Source: an uncultured Treponema sp.
GTDB taxonomy: Bacteria; Spirochaetota; Spirochaetia; Treponematales; Treponemataceae
Assembly (NCBI GenBank): GCA_949300145.1
Contig: CASGDA010000001.1
Coordinates: forward strand, 124,001-188,000
Length of the DNA: 64,000 nt
Reading direction: 5' to 3'
Shown here: piece by piece, positions 1-8,881 of the stretch
Layout of the letters: each line of letters begins with the position of its first letter
Position numbering within the stretch: position 1 is the first letter of the stretch
Notes under the pieces: model-generated
The model's input: the letters and a program-made list of their open reading frames with translations, nothing else
What the model was told of the DNA's origin: nothing
The model's database searches: none
Position numbers and translations under genes: made by a program

Positions 1-2
1 CT

Positions 3-917
3 GAATCCGAAGACATTGTAAAACAATGGTCATCGGTCCGGGACGGCGCCCTCCCTGAAAAGCTGGAATGGGACGGAAAGGACGGCTCCGGGAAAGCAGT
101 GGAAGGGAAACACAGGGCTGTCATGTCCCTGGTTTATGAAAAAGGTGAAAGCACGGCTGCGATAACACCGGCTTTCCTTATCAACACGACTCCTCCTGAG
201 CTGGAAGTAAACCTTGCTCCAAGATTCTTCAGTCCTGATAATGACGGTATCGATGACGATTTGTTTATAAATCTGTCGGCGAAATCCATTTCACCTTTTG
301 AAGAATGGTCTTTTGAAATAAAAGAACCTGAAGGCACTTCGGGAAGGACATTCTGGTCGGCGGGCGGAAACGGAACGATTACGGAACAAATAATCTGGGA
401 CGGAAGGTCTTCAACAGGAGAACCGGTACAGGCCGCGACAGATTATCCGTATACGTTCACTGTCAGGGACAATGTTGGGATGACCTCGGTTGTACGCGGT
501 TATATCCCCGTTGATGTCCTTGTTATCAGGGACGGGAATAACCTGAAAATAGCGGTACCGTCCATAATTTTCGCGAAAAACGTTGCGACTTTTGACGGAC
601 TTGACGAAAGCATCATCGAAAAGAACAACCAGATTCTCAGCCGGGTTGCGGAAATTCTCAACAAGTTCAAAACCTACAATGTTGTAATTGAAGGTCATGC
701 AAACAACGTGACCGGAACGGAAAGGGAAGACCGGGAGGAACTCATCCCGCTTTCCCAGGCCAGGGCCGATGCCATAAAGGAAATCCTTTCCGAAAACGGT
801 GTCAACAAGTCAAGGCTCACAACCTCCGGAATGGGCGGAACAAAACCGGTTGTGCCCAGAGAAGACAGGGACAACTGGTGGAAGAACAGACGGGTTGAAT
901 TTATTCTCATAAAGTAA
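3..917 (+). CDS. OmpA-family C-terminal domain protein (5' end outside window)
   Basis: The frame is open to the left edge, so this is the C-terminal 304 residues of a larger protein. It contains FlgD/CHU_C-like Ig modules (FSPDNDGIDDD, then WDGRSSTGEP) followed by an OmpA-type peptidoglycan-binding domain over roughly the last 110 residues (VVIEGHAN, LSQARADAIKEIL, and the terminal NRRVEF motif). Proteins of this kind tether the outer membrane or a periplasmic structure to peptidoglycan. A GTG at 99 could be mistaken for a start, but coding continues upstream of it. A 14-bp palindrome and a hairpin follow the stop. The OmpA domain is secure; the function of the whole protein is unknown because the N-terminus is missing. 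Confidence 0.85.
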   Translation, partial: ESEDIVKQWSSVRDGALPEKLEWDGKDGSGKAVEGKHRAVMSLVYEKGESTAAITPAFLINTTPPELEVNLAPRFFSPDNDGIDDDLFINLSAKSISPFEEWSFEIKEPEGTSGRTFWSAGGNGTITEQIIWDGRSSTGEPVQAATDYPYTFTVRDNVGMTSVVRGYIPVDVLVIRDGNNLKIAVPSIIFAKNVATFDGLDESIIEKNNQILSRVAEILNKFKTYNVVIEGHANNVTGTEREDREELIPLSQARADAIKEILSENGVNKSRLTTSGMGGTKPVVPREDRDNWWKNRRVEFILIK

Positions 918-970
918 CCGGGTATACCCGGGTAGTTGCACATCCTGCGGGAACCCATACCGCGGGATGT
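918..970 (+). terminator. palindrome plus hairpin downstream of the OmpA-like gene
   Basis: Directly after the stop lies a perfect 14-bp palindrome (918-931, CCGGGTATACCCGG). It is followed by an 11-bp stem (940-950 with 960-970, one G-T pair). No T-run follows, so this may be an mRNA 3' stabiliser or weak terminator rather than a classical intrinsic terminator. The last base of the stem is the first base of the next gene's -35. Confidence 0.45.
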
Positions 971-998
971 TGTAACTTAATATTGTTTATATTATACT
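970..998 (+). promoter_or_regulatory. sigma70-type promoter of the YeiH-like gene (leaderless geometry)
   Basis: -35 TTGTAA (970-975), a 17-base spacer, -10 TATACT (993-998), and only 6 bases to the ATG at 1005. No Shine-Dalgarno is present. Initiation about 7 bases after the -10 would fall on the start codon. Confidence 0.65.
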
Positions 999-1004
999 CG
1001 TCCC

Positions 1005-2057
1005 ATGAAAACTTCTCTCAGCGTCGGCGCGACGGCCGCGGGGATTCTCCCCGGTATGCTTCTTTGTCTTGCAGTTGCACTGCCTTCTTATTTTCTGGGA
1101 AACATATTCCCGATAGCCGGAGGTCCGGTTTTCGCAATCCTCATAGGAATGCTCGCCGCGATTTTCATAAAAAAGAAAGACGGACTGAAAAACGGCCTCA
1201 CTTTCTGCTCCAAGAAAGTGCTCCAATACGCCGTCATCCTCCTGGGATTCGGGATGAACATAGGAACCATCCTTGAAAAAGGCGCGGAATCCCTCCCCGT
1301 CATTTTATCCACAATATCGGCGGCCCTGATTTCGGCGTTCATCACGGCAAAGCTGCTGGGGATACCCAGGAAAATTTCGATACTTATCGGCGTAGGCTCT
1401 TCCATATGCGGGGGCTCTGCCATAGCCGCCGCGGCGCCGGTTGTCGGAGCGGATGATGATGAAATCGCAAGATCAATTTCGGTAATATTCCTGTTCAACG
1501 TGATAGCCGCTATAATCTTTCCGTCACTGGGCGCCCTGCTCGGCCTCAGCAACGAAGGATTCTCCCTTTTCGCCGGCACCGCGGTGAACGACACATCCTC
1601 CGTTACGGCCGCGGCGTCAGCATGGGACGGAATCCACGACAGCGACACACTCAGCGGAGCGACCGTTGTAAAACTGACTCGGACGCTGGCGATAATCCCC
1701 ATCACCATAGTTCTGGCGGTATGGAGGATGCGCACCGAAACAAAAAAACCGGAGCAGGAAGAAAACAAAGCCGGCGCAGGAAAATTCAGCTTCGCCGGAA
1801 TTTTCCCCTGGTTCATACTCTGGTTCGTCGCGGCTTCCATTGTCACCACGATTTTCAATCTTCAGAGTGAAATAACTTCTCCGCTGAAATGGCTGAGCAA
1901 ATTCTTTATAATTCTTGCGATGTCCGCAATCGGACTTAATACAAATATAGTGGAACTGGTAAAAAAAGGCGGAAAGCCGATTCTGCTGGGATTCATTTGC
2001 TGGGTTTGCGTTTCAGTGATGAGTCTTTTTATCCAACACATTTTGAAATTATGGTGA
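1005..2057 (+). CDS. YeiH family putative sulfate exporter
   Basis: A 350-residue, very hydrophobic protein with about ten predicted membrane helices. It matches the YeiH/UPF0324 family (COG2855). Visible family features are the conserved glycine-rich stretch VGSSICGGSAIAAAAPVV around residue 130 and the segment FAGTAVNDTSSVTAA near residue 190. The family is annotated as putative sulfate exporter, but the substrate has not been firmly shown for most members. A Lys/Glu-rich cytoplasmic loop (about 245-260) separates the last helices. The gene stands alone on a leaderless-type promoter, and its TGA overlaps the extended -10 of the next gene. Confidence 0.85.
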   Translation: MKTSLSVGATAAGILPGMLLCLAVALPSYFLGNIFPIAGGPVFAILIGMLAAIFIKKKDGLKNGLTFCSKKVLQYAVILLGFGMNIGTILEKGAESLPVILSTISAALISAFITAKLLGIPRKISILIGVGSSICGGSAIAAAAPVVGADDDEIARSISVIFLFNVIAAIIFPSLGALLGLSNEGFSLFAGTAVNDTSSVTAAASAWDGIHDSDTLSGATVVKLTRTLAIIPITIVLAVWRMRTETKKPEQEENKAGAGKFSFAGIFPWFILWFVAASIVTTIFNLQSEITSPLKWLSKFFIILAMSAIGLNTNIVELVKKGGKPILLGFICWVCVSVMSLFIQHILKLW

Positions 2058-2063
2058 TATAAT
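2055..2063 (+). promoter_or_regulatory. extended -10 promoter element of the S1-domain gene
   Basis: TGaTATAAT at 2055-2063 is an extended -10. It overlaps the TGA stop of the preceding gene. AAGGAG follows about 10 bases before the ATG at 2084. No good -35 is seen. Confidence 0.5.
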
Positions 2064-2083
2064 ACTTACAAGGAGACCCTGAT

Positions 2084-3295
2084 ATGGAGAACACCGGGAA
2101 AACACAGAACGATTTTTTTGAAGCGGGTATCGGAGAAACAAAATCCATTGACATCCGGAAGCTTTCAAAAGGTGACAAAATAGAGACAACTGTGGCCGGT
2201 ATTTCAGGCGGAATCATATTTCTGGATTTGAGCGCAAAAACGGAGGGTATTCTTGACGCCTCCGAATTCACGGAGGAAGACGGCTCCCTGAAAGTGAAAC
2301 AGGGCGACACCCTTTCGGTTTATTTTACAGGTGAAAGTCCGGACGGACCGAAATTCACATCCAGATTCAACAGTGAGGATTCCGGGGTTGAAATCCTCGG
2401 ACAGGCTTATAAAAACAATATTCCTGTGGAAGGCACCGTCGAAAAAGAAATAAAAGGCGGATTTGAAATAAAGCTGGGGAAAGCCAGAGCCTTTTGCCCC
2501 TGGTCACAGATGGGAGGAAAAAACGGCATAAAGGAATCCGGCGAAATTCCTTCCGGAAAAAAGATGACCTTCCTGATACAGGAATTCAAAGACAACGGAC
2601 GGAACATAGTTGTCTCAAACAGGGCCTTCGTGGAGCAGGAAAATAAAAAATTCATACAAGAGATGCAGAAAACAATCAGGGAGGGGACTGAGGTTGAAGG
2701 AACCGTTACTTCCCTGCATCCTTTCGGCGCCTTTGTGGATTTAGGCGGAATCCAGGCCCTGATTCCCGTCTCCGAAATATGCCGGAGGAAAATTTCCGGC
2801 GTGGAGGAAATGAAGGAAATCCTGCCGGAAGGTAAAAGGGTTAAAGCCGTGGTTCTTAAAACGGACTGGAACCATAATAAAGTTTCCCTCAGCATGAAGG
2901 CTTTGGAAAGAGATCCCTGGACGGGGGTGTCGGAAAAATACTTCCCCGGCGACAGGATTTCCGGCCCCGTTTCCAAAACAGCGGATTTCGGCGTGTTTGT
3001 CGCGCTGGAAGAAGGCGTTGAAGGACTTGTGCATATCACAGAGCTTGAAAAAGCCGGTCTTGTCCCAGACAGCAAAACCAACATCAGGAAAGTATTCACC
3101 CCCGGAGAGAACTTCAACGCCGAAATCCTTTCCGTAGACGAATCCGGACGGCGGATATCCCTGGCACCGGCTGAAAGCAGGGAACAGACGGAGGCTACAC
3201 AAAAGTATTTCAACGGCGCCAGTGACGGGGAAACTTACAATCCTTTCGCAGAATTATTAAAGAAAAAAAATAATAAAAAAACATTCAACATTTAA
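2084..3295 (+). CDS. S1 RNA-binding domain protein (ribosomal protein S1-like)
   Basis: A 403-residue protein with four S1/OB-fold repeats, at about 28-90, 112-180, 198-275 and 285-370. The third and fourth carry the most typical cores (GTVTSLHPFGAFVDLGG; ISGPVSKTADFGVFVALEEGVEGLVH). Repeats of this kind bind single-stranded RNA. The protein is shorter than the six-domain ribosomal protein S1, so it may be the cell's S1 equivalent or an auxiliary paralogue in translation initiation or RNA turnover. It has a strong ribosome binding site (AAGGAG). The hemerythrin gene follows after 15 bases with its own GGAGG and is probably co-transcribed. Confidence 0.85.
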   Translation: MENTGKTQNDFFEAGIGETKSIDIRKLSKGDKIETTVAGISGGIIFLDLSAKTEGILDASEFTEEDGSLKVKQGDTLSVYFTGESPDGPKFTSRFNSEDSGVEILGQAYKNNIPVEGTVEKEIKGGFEIKLGKARAFCPWSQMGGKNGIKESGEIPSGKKMTFLIQEFKDNGRNIVVSNRAFVEQENKKFIQEMQKTIREGTEVEGTVTSLHPFGAFVDLGGIQALIPVSEICRRKISGVEEMKEILPEGKRVKAVVLKTDWNHNKVSLSMKALERDPWTGVSEKYFPGDRISGPVSKTADFGVFVALEEGVEGLVHITELEKAGLVPDSKTNIRKVFTPGENFNAEILSVDESGRRISLAPAESREQTEATQKYFNGASDGETYNPFAELLKKKNNKKTFNI

Positions 3296-3310
3296 GGAGG
3301 AAAGTTAATT

Positions 3311-3739
3311 ATGTTGAAAAAAGTGGAATGGAGCGATGATTTGCTGATTTACATCCCGGAGATAGATATCCAGCATAAAAAGCTCCTGAAAATTTCCCAG
3401 GATTTATACAATATTTCGACGGGGAATCTTGAAAATTACAAGCTCAATATGGCGAAGATTTTAAAAAACCTGACGGATTACACGGTTTACCATTTTTCCA
3501 GCGAGGAAGTGCTGCTTAAAAAATACAACTACCCTGCGATGGCGACGCATAAAATGGCCCATGATAATTTCGTGACGGAAGTAAGCGCCCAGATACGCCG
3601 TCTGTCCAGCGGCTCCATTGAAGACGGACAGCGGTTCTACGAATACATCATTTCCTGGGTTTTAACGCATATAGCGAAAGCTGATAAAACATGGGCGAAT
3701 TTTGTCCGGCCTAAAATGGAGAATAACCGCGCAAACTGA
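3311..3739 (+). CDS. bacteriohemerythrin
   Basis: A 142-residue single-domain hemerythrin. All di-iron ligands are visible: H22, H61 and E65 (HxxxE), H80 and H84 (HxxxH), and H120 with D125 (HxxxxD). The four-helix bundle reversibly binds O2 and may buffer, deliver or sense oxygen. The start is preceded by AAGGAGG (3294-3300). It lies 15 bases after the S1 gene and about 160 bases before rubrerythrin, which suggests a local oxygen-defence group in an anaerobe or microaerophile. Confidence 0.92.
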   Translation: MLKKVEWSDDLLIYIPEIDIQHKKLLKISQDLYNISTGNLENYKLNMAKILKNLTDYTVYHFSSEEVLLKKYNYPAMATHKMAHDNFVTEVSAQIRRLSSGSIEDGQRFYEYIISWVLTHIAKADKTWANFVRPKMENNRAN

Positions 3740-3762
3740 ACTTTAACGGATATGCCCTGATG

Positions 3763-3858
3763 TCTGCGGATCCGGGAATCCGCAGATGAAATGAAGGTAC
3801 GGAGATGTGACAGAGGACCCCGGATAACAGGATAATCCGGAGTTCCGGTTGCCGTGTG
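3763..3858 (+). promoter_or_regulatory. hairpins in the hemerythrin-rubrerythrin intergenic region
   Basis: Stem 1 is TCTGCGGAT/ATCCGCAGA (3763-3786), a perfect 9-bp stem with no T-run. Further on, CCGGAT at about 3820 can pair with ATCCGG at about 3835. That second arm can instead pair with a downstream TTCCGG, so two structures are mutually exclusive. Candidate promoters are GTGACA (3807-3812) with GATAAT (3831-3836), spacer 18, and TTGCCG (3849-3854) with TATTTT (3871-3876), spacer 16. Confidence 0.4.
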
Positions 3859-3896
3859 CAGATGCATACGTATTTTATACCAACAAGGAGTATACT

Positions 3897-4472
3897 ATGA
3901 AATCACTGAAAGGAACCCAGACAGAAAAAAACATCATGGCTGCGTTCATCGGCGAATCCCAGGCACGCAACAAATACACGTTCTGGGCGAGCAAAGCCAA
4001 GGCGGAAGGTTATGTGCAAATCCAGCTCGCTTTCCTTGAAACAGCCGACCAGGAAAAAGAACACGCGAAAAGACTTTTCAAATTCCTTGAAGGCGGGGAA
4101 GTTTCCCAGGAAATAACAGCCGGAGCCGGCGTTATCGGCGACACAAAGGAAAACCTCAAGCAGGCGGCTGCCGGCGAAAATCATGAATGGGAGCACATGT
4201 ATCCCGATTTCGCGAAAGTCGCAAGGGAAGAAGGTTTTGACGCAATAGCGGCTGTCATGGAAAATATAGCCGTCGCTGAAAAACAACACGCAAAACGCTA
4301 TGAAGCCTTCCTCCGTCACCTTGAAAACGGAGATATGTGGGTGCAGGACACAGCCACCACATGGAGATGCCTGAATTGCGGATTTATCTATGTCGGCAAG
4401 GAGGCTCCGGAAGCCTGCCCGGCATGTGCCCATCCCCGGGCTTACTTTGAACGCCTGGCAGAAAACTGGTAA
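3897..4472 (+). CDS. rbr: rubrerythrin
   Basis: A 191-residue rubrerythrin, a periplasm-independent peroxide reductase of anaerobes. The N-terminal ferritin-like di-iron domain carries the ligand motifs GES (about 20), EKEHAKR (about 52) and AEKQHAKR (about 128). The C-terminal rubredoxin domain binds one iron through two CxxC pairs (CLNC and CPAC, last 40 residues). The start is the ATG at 3897, preceded by AAGGAG; a longer in-frame reading from 3849 lacks a ribosome binding site and adds residues foreign to the family. It has its own leader with hairpins and a good terminator after the stop, so it is probably monocistronic. Confidence 0.95.
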   Translation: MKSLKGTQTEKNIMAAFIGESQARNKYTFWASKAKAEGYVQIQLAFLETADQEKEHAKRLFKFLEGGEVSQEITAGAGVIGDTKENLKQAAAGENHEWEHMYPDFAKVAREEGFDAIAAVMENIAVAEKQHAKRYEAFLRHLENGDMWVQDTATTWRCLNCGFIYVGKEAPEACPACAHPRAYFERLAENW

Positions 4473-4492
4473 AACAAACAGTCCGCAAACGG

Positions 4493-4532
4493 AAGCTGTT
4501 CCGGAGCCATAACCCCGGGACAGCTTTTTTTT
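4493..4532 (+). terminator. intrinsic terminator of rbr
   Basis: A 12-bp stem (AAGCTGTTCCGG with CCGGGACAGCTT, one G-T pair) is followed immediately by a run of eight T. Confidence 0.9.
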
Positions 4533-4588
4533 ATTTAAAACTTTTGCAATCCTGATATTTTTATATAGCGCCTTTTGAAAATACGCTG

Positions 4589-4594
4589 TATACT
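4589..4594 (+). promoter_or_regulatory. -10 element of paaK, 8 bases before the ATG
   Basis: TATACT at 4589-4594 with the ATG at 4603 and no Shine-Dalgarno. A -35 is not evident at 16-18 bases. This fits the short-leader pattern seen across the window. Confidence 0.45.
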
Positions 4595-4602
4595 TTGGCA
4601 TT

Positions 4603-5907
4603 ATGATATTCAATCCTGAACAAGAGTGTATGAATTCGGAAATGCGGGAAGCCGTCCAGCTTGCGCGCATTAGAAATTTGGCGGAACGGGTTTATGCGGC
4701 TGTTCCTTTCTACAAAAAACGCTTTGATGAAAAAGGTGTATCAGTTTCGGATATAACTTCACTCAAAGATGTTGAAAAGCTTCCTTTCACCACAAAGGAT
4801 GATTTGCGGGATACATATCCCTACGGACTTCTTGCGGTCCCCCATGAGGAAATAAAGGAAATCCATATGTCCAGCGGGACTACAGGGATTCCCGTAGTGG
4901 ACGCCTACACCCAGAAAGATTTGGATGACTGGGCGGAAGGAATGGCGAGGACGCTAAGTGCCGCCGGCGCGGACAGGAACACGGTTATCCAGAACGCATA
5001 CGGCTACGGTCTTTTTACAGGAGGGGCCGGCGTCCACTTCGGAGCCGCTAAAATCGGCGCGACAATAATCCCTGTGTCTTCCGGCAACACGCAGAAACAG
5101 CTCATGCTCATGAGGGACTTTAAAACCACACTTTTCACCTGTACCCCTTCATATGCGATGTACATGGCGGAGCAGGCCCGCGAAATGGGCATAGATCCGA
5201 AAACCATCGGAGTATCCGCAGGTTGTTTCGGGGCGGAACCATGGTCGGAAAATATGCGCATCGAAATAGAAAAAAACTGGGGCATCAAGGCTTATGATAT
5301 CTACGGTCTCACAGAAATAACCGGCCCCGGCGTTGCCTTTGAATGTGAATACCAGAACGGTATGCATATAAACGAAGATATGTGGTATCCGGAAATAATA
5401 GACCCGGAAACATTGAAACCGCTTCCTGACGGGGAAAAGGGTGAACTGGTTATAACAACAATAACAAAGGAAGGGACGCCCCTCATAAGATACAGGACAA
5501 GGGATATCACATACATCTTCAAAGAAAAATGCAAATGCGGCAGGACGACACGAAGGATTCACAGGCTCTTCGGAAGAACCGACGACCTCCTGATTATCAG
5601 GGGCGTCAACGTATTCCCGTCACAGATTGAAAACGCCCTCATCGGAATACAGGGCGTCGAGCCGAATTACCTCATCATCGTTGACAGGAATGCGGAAACC
5701 CATTTGGATGAAGTGGAGCTTCAGGTTGAAGTAAGCGAAAACACATTCTCCGATGAAACGAAAAATCTGGAAACACTGCGCAATGTCATCAGCGCTACAT
5801 TAAAGAGCAAACTGGGCATCACAATGAAAATCAAACTTGTAGAGCCGAAAACCATAGAACGTTCCACCGGTAAGGCGAAACGTGTCATTGACAAACGTAA
5901 AATATAA
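4603..5907 (+). CDS. paaK: phenylacetate-CoA ligase
   Basis: A 434-residue adenylate-forming enzyme of the PaaK family (usual length about 430). It activates phenylacetate or a related aryl acid with ATP and CoA. Visible motifs are the P-loop [10 protein letters not shown] (about 84-93), [10 protein letters not shown] (about 235) and the hinge region [20 protein letters not shown] (about 323-342). In anaerobes such ligases often pair with indolepyruvate-type oxidoreductases in aromatic amino acid metabolism; none is in this window. The tandem-ACT gene begins 16 bases after the stop, an arrangement I recall from many anaerobes. The true substrate could be another aryl or acyl acid. Confidence 0.88.
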   Translation: MIFNPEQECMNSEMREAVQLARIRNLAERVYAAVPFYKKRFDEKGVSVSDITSLKDVEKLPFTTKDDLRDTYPYGLLAVPHEEIKEIHMSSGTTGIPVVDAYTQKDLDDWAEGMARTLSAAGADRNTVIQNAYGYGLFTGGAGVHFGAAKIGATIIPVSSGNTQKQLMLMRDFKTTLFTCTPSYAMYMAEQAREMGIDPKTIGVSAGCFGAEPWSENMRIEIEKNWGIKAYDIYGLTEITGPGVAFECEYQNGMHINEDMWYPEIIDPETLKPLPDGEKGELVITTITKEGTPLIRYRTRDITYIFKEKCKCGRTTRRIHRLFGRTDDLLIIRGVNVFPSQIENALIGIQGVEPNYLIIVDRNAETHLDEVELQVEVSENTFSDETKNLETLRNVISATLKSKLGITMKIKLVEPKTIERSTGKAKRVIDKRKI

Positions 5908-5923
5908 TAACAAGGAGGAAATT

Positions 5924-6340
5924 ATGAAAATACAGCAGATTTCTATTTTTCTTGAAAACGCCGCGGGAAGGATGGCGGAAGTCACACGTGTCCTGAAAGA
6001 CGGGGGGATAAATCTGCGGGCAATAATGATAGCGGACACAGCTGATTTCGGGATTCTCAGAATCATAACGGACAATCCCGAAAAGACGATGCAGATTCTC
6101 CATGACGCGAATTTCACCATCAAAACCACGGCGGTGCTTGCAGTCACAGTCCGGGACAAGGTCGGAAGCCTCGCCGATGTGCTGAGCCTCTTTGAAAAGA
6201 ACGGCATCAACATTGAATATCTTTACGCCGCCCTTAATATCAAAGGGGAAACGGCTGTAATAATTTTTAAAGTGGAAGACGTTGAAAAAGGCCTGAAGGT
6301 TGTGCAGGAAAACAACCTGAGCTCTGATCCTGATTTTTAA
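5924..6340 (+). CDS. tandem ACT-domain amino acid-binding protein
   Basis: A 138-residue protein made of two ACT domains (about 1-65 and 70-138). Each begins with a typical core (ISIFLENAAGRMAEVTRVLKDGGINLRA; VTVRDKVGSLADVLSLFEKNGINIEY). It has no catalytic domain. Such proteins bind amino acids as stand-alone regulators. The start at 5924 has AAGGAGG 8 bases upstream; an in-frame start 14 codons earlier inside paaK lacks one. Co-transcribed with paaK, it may sense an aromatic amino acid and modulate the ligase or its pathway (inference). Confidence 0.88.
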   Translation: MKIQQISIFLENAAGRMAEVTRVLKDGGINLRAIMIADTADFGILRIITDNPEKTMQILHDANFTIKTTAVLAVTVRDKVGSLADVLSLFEKNGINIEYLYAALNIKGETAVIIFKVEDVEKGLKVVQENNLSSDPDF

Positions 6341-6359
6341 CGCCTGTTCATCTCCGAAG

Positions 6360-6398
6360 CTGAAAGGCGGCTTGTTAAAACAGCAGCCGCCTTTTCAG
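6360..6398. terminator. bidirectional intrinsic terminator
   Basis: A 13-14-bp stem (CTGAAAGGCGGCT / AGCCGCCTTTTCAG) lies between convergent genes. Pyrimidine-rich tails on both sides suggest it serves both strands. Confidence 0.75.
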
Positions 6399-6407
6399 TT
6401 TCAATTT

Positions 6408-7193
6408 TCAGTTTTTCCACGGCATAAAGAAATTTTTCAGCGTCCGGTGGCCGACGTTTTCAGATTCATCCGCGAGAACTTCCTTCCACGGAACTTTCGC
6501 GCGGACAGGTCTGCCGCCGGATTCCTTCTCCTTTTCCTCAAGCCAGTCATACTTAAACATAAGCAGACGGAAAGCCCCCTGCTGGGCGATTAAAACGGAT
6601 GTCCAGCCGGGAACAATGAATCCCAGAAAAAACGATACGGCCATCAGAAAACAGGAATATAAAAAAATAAAAACCGAAAATCCGGGATTATCAAAGAAAA
6701 TGATGAAGGATTTTTTTACGCAGGTTTTGAAATCCTTATTCAACCTGTAATAAACAGGAAAAAACCATTGGAGGGAAACAAAAATTACAAATCCGCTCCA
6801 AAAAAGAATTCCGCCGAGCACATAACCGTAAGGCGTTTTCAGACTGAAATAGAACGGGATGGAAATAAAAAGAATAAGGCTTATCACCGACAGACAAAAC
6901 GAAAAGGCAAGGCCTGTTTTCCAAGAATCCCTGAAAGCTTCCGCAAAATCCCTGAACCCCACACCCCGGTAATCGGAAACCTGCCCGAAAACGCAGGACA
7001 AAGAGGCAAATAATGTTCCGGATAAAACAAAAAAACAGCCGATGATGCACACCTTGAAAACAATATCCGGAACAAGAGATGAGAGGAAAAATCCCAGGAC
7101 AGCAAGCAGGGTAACGGCAAAATTAAAGGCGATGCAAAGAATAAGGTTGTCCCAGGTTTCAAAAAAAGCTTTTCTAAAAAATAATCCTATCAT
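6408..7193 (-). CDS. multipass membrane protein of unknown function
   Basis: 261 residues with about six predicted membrane helices in the first 205 residues, then a charged cytoplasmic tail (WLEEKEKESGGRPVRAK and onward). The overall plan, with an aromatic-rich helix bundle and a FFDNPGFSVF loop, recalls YesL/DUF624-like membrane proteins, but I cannot assign it with confidence. It begins 7 bases after the lysS stop and is probably the second gene of that transcript. No clear Shine-Dalgarno precedes the ATG, so translational coupling to lysS is likely. Confidence 0.75.
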   Translation of the reverse strand: MIGLFFRKAFFETWDNLILCIAFNFAVTLLAVLGFFLSSLVPDIVFKVCIIGCFFVLSGTLFASLSCVFGQVSDYRGVGFRDFAEAFRDSWKTGLAFSFCLSVISLILFISIPFYFSLKTPYGYVLGGILFWSGFVIFVSLQWFFPVYYRLNKDFKTCVKKSFIIFFDNPGFSVFIFLYSCFLMAVSFFLGFIVPGWTSVLIAQQGAFRLLMFKYDWLEEKEKESGGRPVRAKVPWKEVLADESENVGHRTLKNFFMPWKN

Positions 7194-7200
7194 AGTCGGT

Positions 7201-8832
7201 TCACTGCACGTAATACGAGAATATCTTTTCCAGCCTGGATTTTCCTATTGTCTTGAAGAAATTGGCGAGCCTCGGTCCCTGGTCCTTTCCAATCAAAATC
7301 CGGTAAACCACAACAAAAAGCTCTTTCGGAGTCACGCCGCAATTTTCGGCGGCGGCATAAATCCTCGTTGACAATTCTTTTTCATCCAGTTCGTCAACGT
7401 GGGGGATAACCGTCTTAAGGATACAGGAAGCGATATTCAATTCGGGTCCGGCGAAACCTGCAATCTCCATGGAATCCGGATCGGAAGGATTGCGCAGCGA
7501 GAAACGGAATTCCCCGGGGGCGCATTCGGATATCCAGTACCAGGCGCATTCAGCCCTTGTCCTGAGCCTGTCCCGCTGGGAATCTTCCAGTCCGGGAAGA
7601 GAGGCCATGACCGCATCAACATCACCGCCGTTTATCTGGAGAAGGTTGCACAAATGCCTGAACGGTATCTGGTAAGAGGCGACGGAAGGAAGGTTCCCAT
7701 CGTCAATCTGGGAGAGCTCCCAAATCCTGCGCTCTTTTTCAAATACAGATTCATTCTTCGCCTTTTCCAAACCGAAGGCAATCCGCTCCGTTTTGTCATA
7801 ATCCTCATAAATCTTGATTACATCCAGATCAAAACTGATCACGAACTCCGTATTCGGTCTTGTACCCGCGAACAGATATCTGACAACCTCAGGCTGGTAA
7901 ACACGGAGGACATCATTCAAGTCGATGACCTTTCCCTTGGAAGAGGACATTTTTCCCGGGGTTCCCTTGATGCCGATAAAATCATACCTGAATGAAACAG
8001 GCGCCTGCCAGTTATATATTTCCCCGGCGACCAGCTTTGCAGTGTCAAAAGAACCGCCCTGGGAATGATGGTCTTTGCCTGCCGGTTCAAAAACAACCTG
8101 CTCCTTTTCCCATCGCATCGGCCAGTCCACACGCCAACCCAGCTTAATTCCCGGAAGGGAACGGATATCGGCAGACTCCTTGTGGCCGCAGGAACAGGAA
8201 TAAGAAACCGTCCACTCTCCGTCCCAGGCTTCTATTTGCGTTGTATCTTTATTGCACGCGGAGCAGAAAACGGAAACAGGCCAGTATTCTTCTTCCGGCG
8301 GAATTTTGTGCCGGTCATCCCTGAAATGATTCAGGCATTCTTTTATTTTTTCCCTTGAATTAAGGGCAGTCCTGATACCTTCGGCATACATTCCGCTGCG
8401 GTACCGTTCCGCCTGATATAAGAATTCAGGATGAATACCGACCACCGGAAGCACACTTTCCACATCCACCTCATGGTGCCGCGCGTAGCTGGAATCACGT
8501 CCGGTTGTATCCGGAACCATTGTTATAGGAAAGCGCAGATATTTTTCAAGTATTTCGGGATCCGGCATATTCAACGGAACCTTTCTGAAAACATCATAAT
8601 CATCCCAGGAGTAAATAAAACGCACATTTTCACCACGTCTGCGGAGAGCCCTTGCAACCAAATCAACGGAAATTATTTCCCGGAAATTTCCTATATGGAC
8701 AGTCCCGGACGGCGTTATTCCGGATGCGCAGGTAAAAACCTCACGGCGGCTTCCGTCTTCAAGAACGCCGCGCTCGCGGATGATTTTTTCGGCGGTTTGA
8801 TCCGCCCAATGTGATAAATTCTGTTCGCTCAT
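7201..8832 (-). CDS. lysS: lysine--tRNA ligase, class I
   Basis: A 543-residue class I lysyl-tRNA synthetase, the archaeal-type enzyme found in spirochaetes and some other bacteria in place of the class II enzyme. The HIGH-like motif is HIGN (46-49) and the KMSKS motif is KMSSS (294-298). C190/C193 and C213/C215 form a likely zinc knuckle. It charges tRNA-Lys with lysine using ATP. The promoter has TATACT ending 9 bases before the ATG, and no Shine-Dalgarno. It diverges from the FAD oxidoreductase, and the two -35 elements lie only about 12 bases apart. Confidence 0.95.
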   Translation of the reverse strand: MSEQNLSHWADQTAEKIIRERGVLEDGSRREVFTCASGITPSGTVHIGNFREIISVDLVARALRRRGENVRFIYSWDDYDVFRKVPLNMPDPEILEKYLRFPITMVPDTTGRDSSYARHHEVDVESVLPVVGIHPEFLYQAERYRSGMYAEGIRTALNSREKIKECLNHFRDDRHKIPPEEEYWPVSVFCSACNKDTTQIEAWDGEWTVSYSCSCGHKESADIRSLPGIKLGWRVDWPMRWEKEQVVFEPAGKDHHSQGGSFDTAKLVAGEIYNWQAPVSFRYDFIGIKGTPGKMSSSKGKVIDLNDVLRVYQPEVVRYLFAGTRPNTEFVISFDLDVIKIYEDYDKTERIAFGLEKAKNESVFEKERRIWELSQIDDGNLPSVASYQIPFRHLCNLLQINGGDVDAVMASLPGLEDSQRDRLRTRAECAWYWISECAPGEFRFSLRNPSDPDSMEIAGFAGPELNIASCILKTVIPHVDELDEKELSTRIYAAAENCGVTPKELFVVVYRILIGKDQGPRLANFFKTIGKSRLEKIFSYYVQ

Positions 8833-8841
8833 ATTCCGTTA

Positions 8842-8870
8842 AGTATAGCCGATAACGGAAATTAGTACAA
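8842..8870 (-). promoter_or_regulatory. lysS promoter
   Basis: Reading leftward: -35 TTGTAC (8870-8865), a 17-base spacer, -10 TATACT (8847-8842), then 9 bases to the ATG at 8832. Predicted leader is about 2-3 bases. Confidence 0.65.
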
Positions 8871-8881
8871 CAGAGGCGCTA

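Noticed and set aside
1088-1858. A 256-codon minus-strand frame within the YeiH-like gene
   Set aside because: Mirror frame of a hydrophobic coding sequence; no ribosome binding site or domain.
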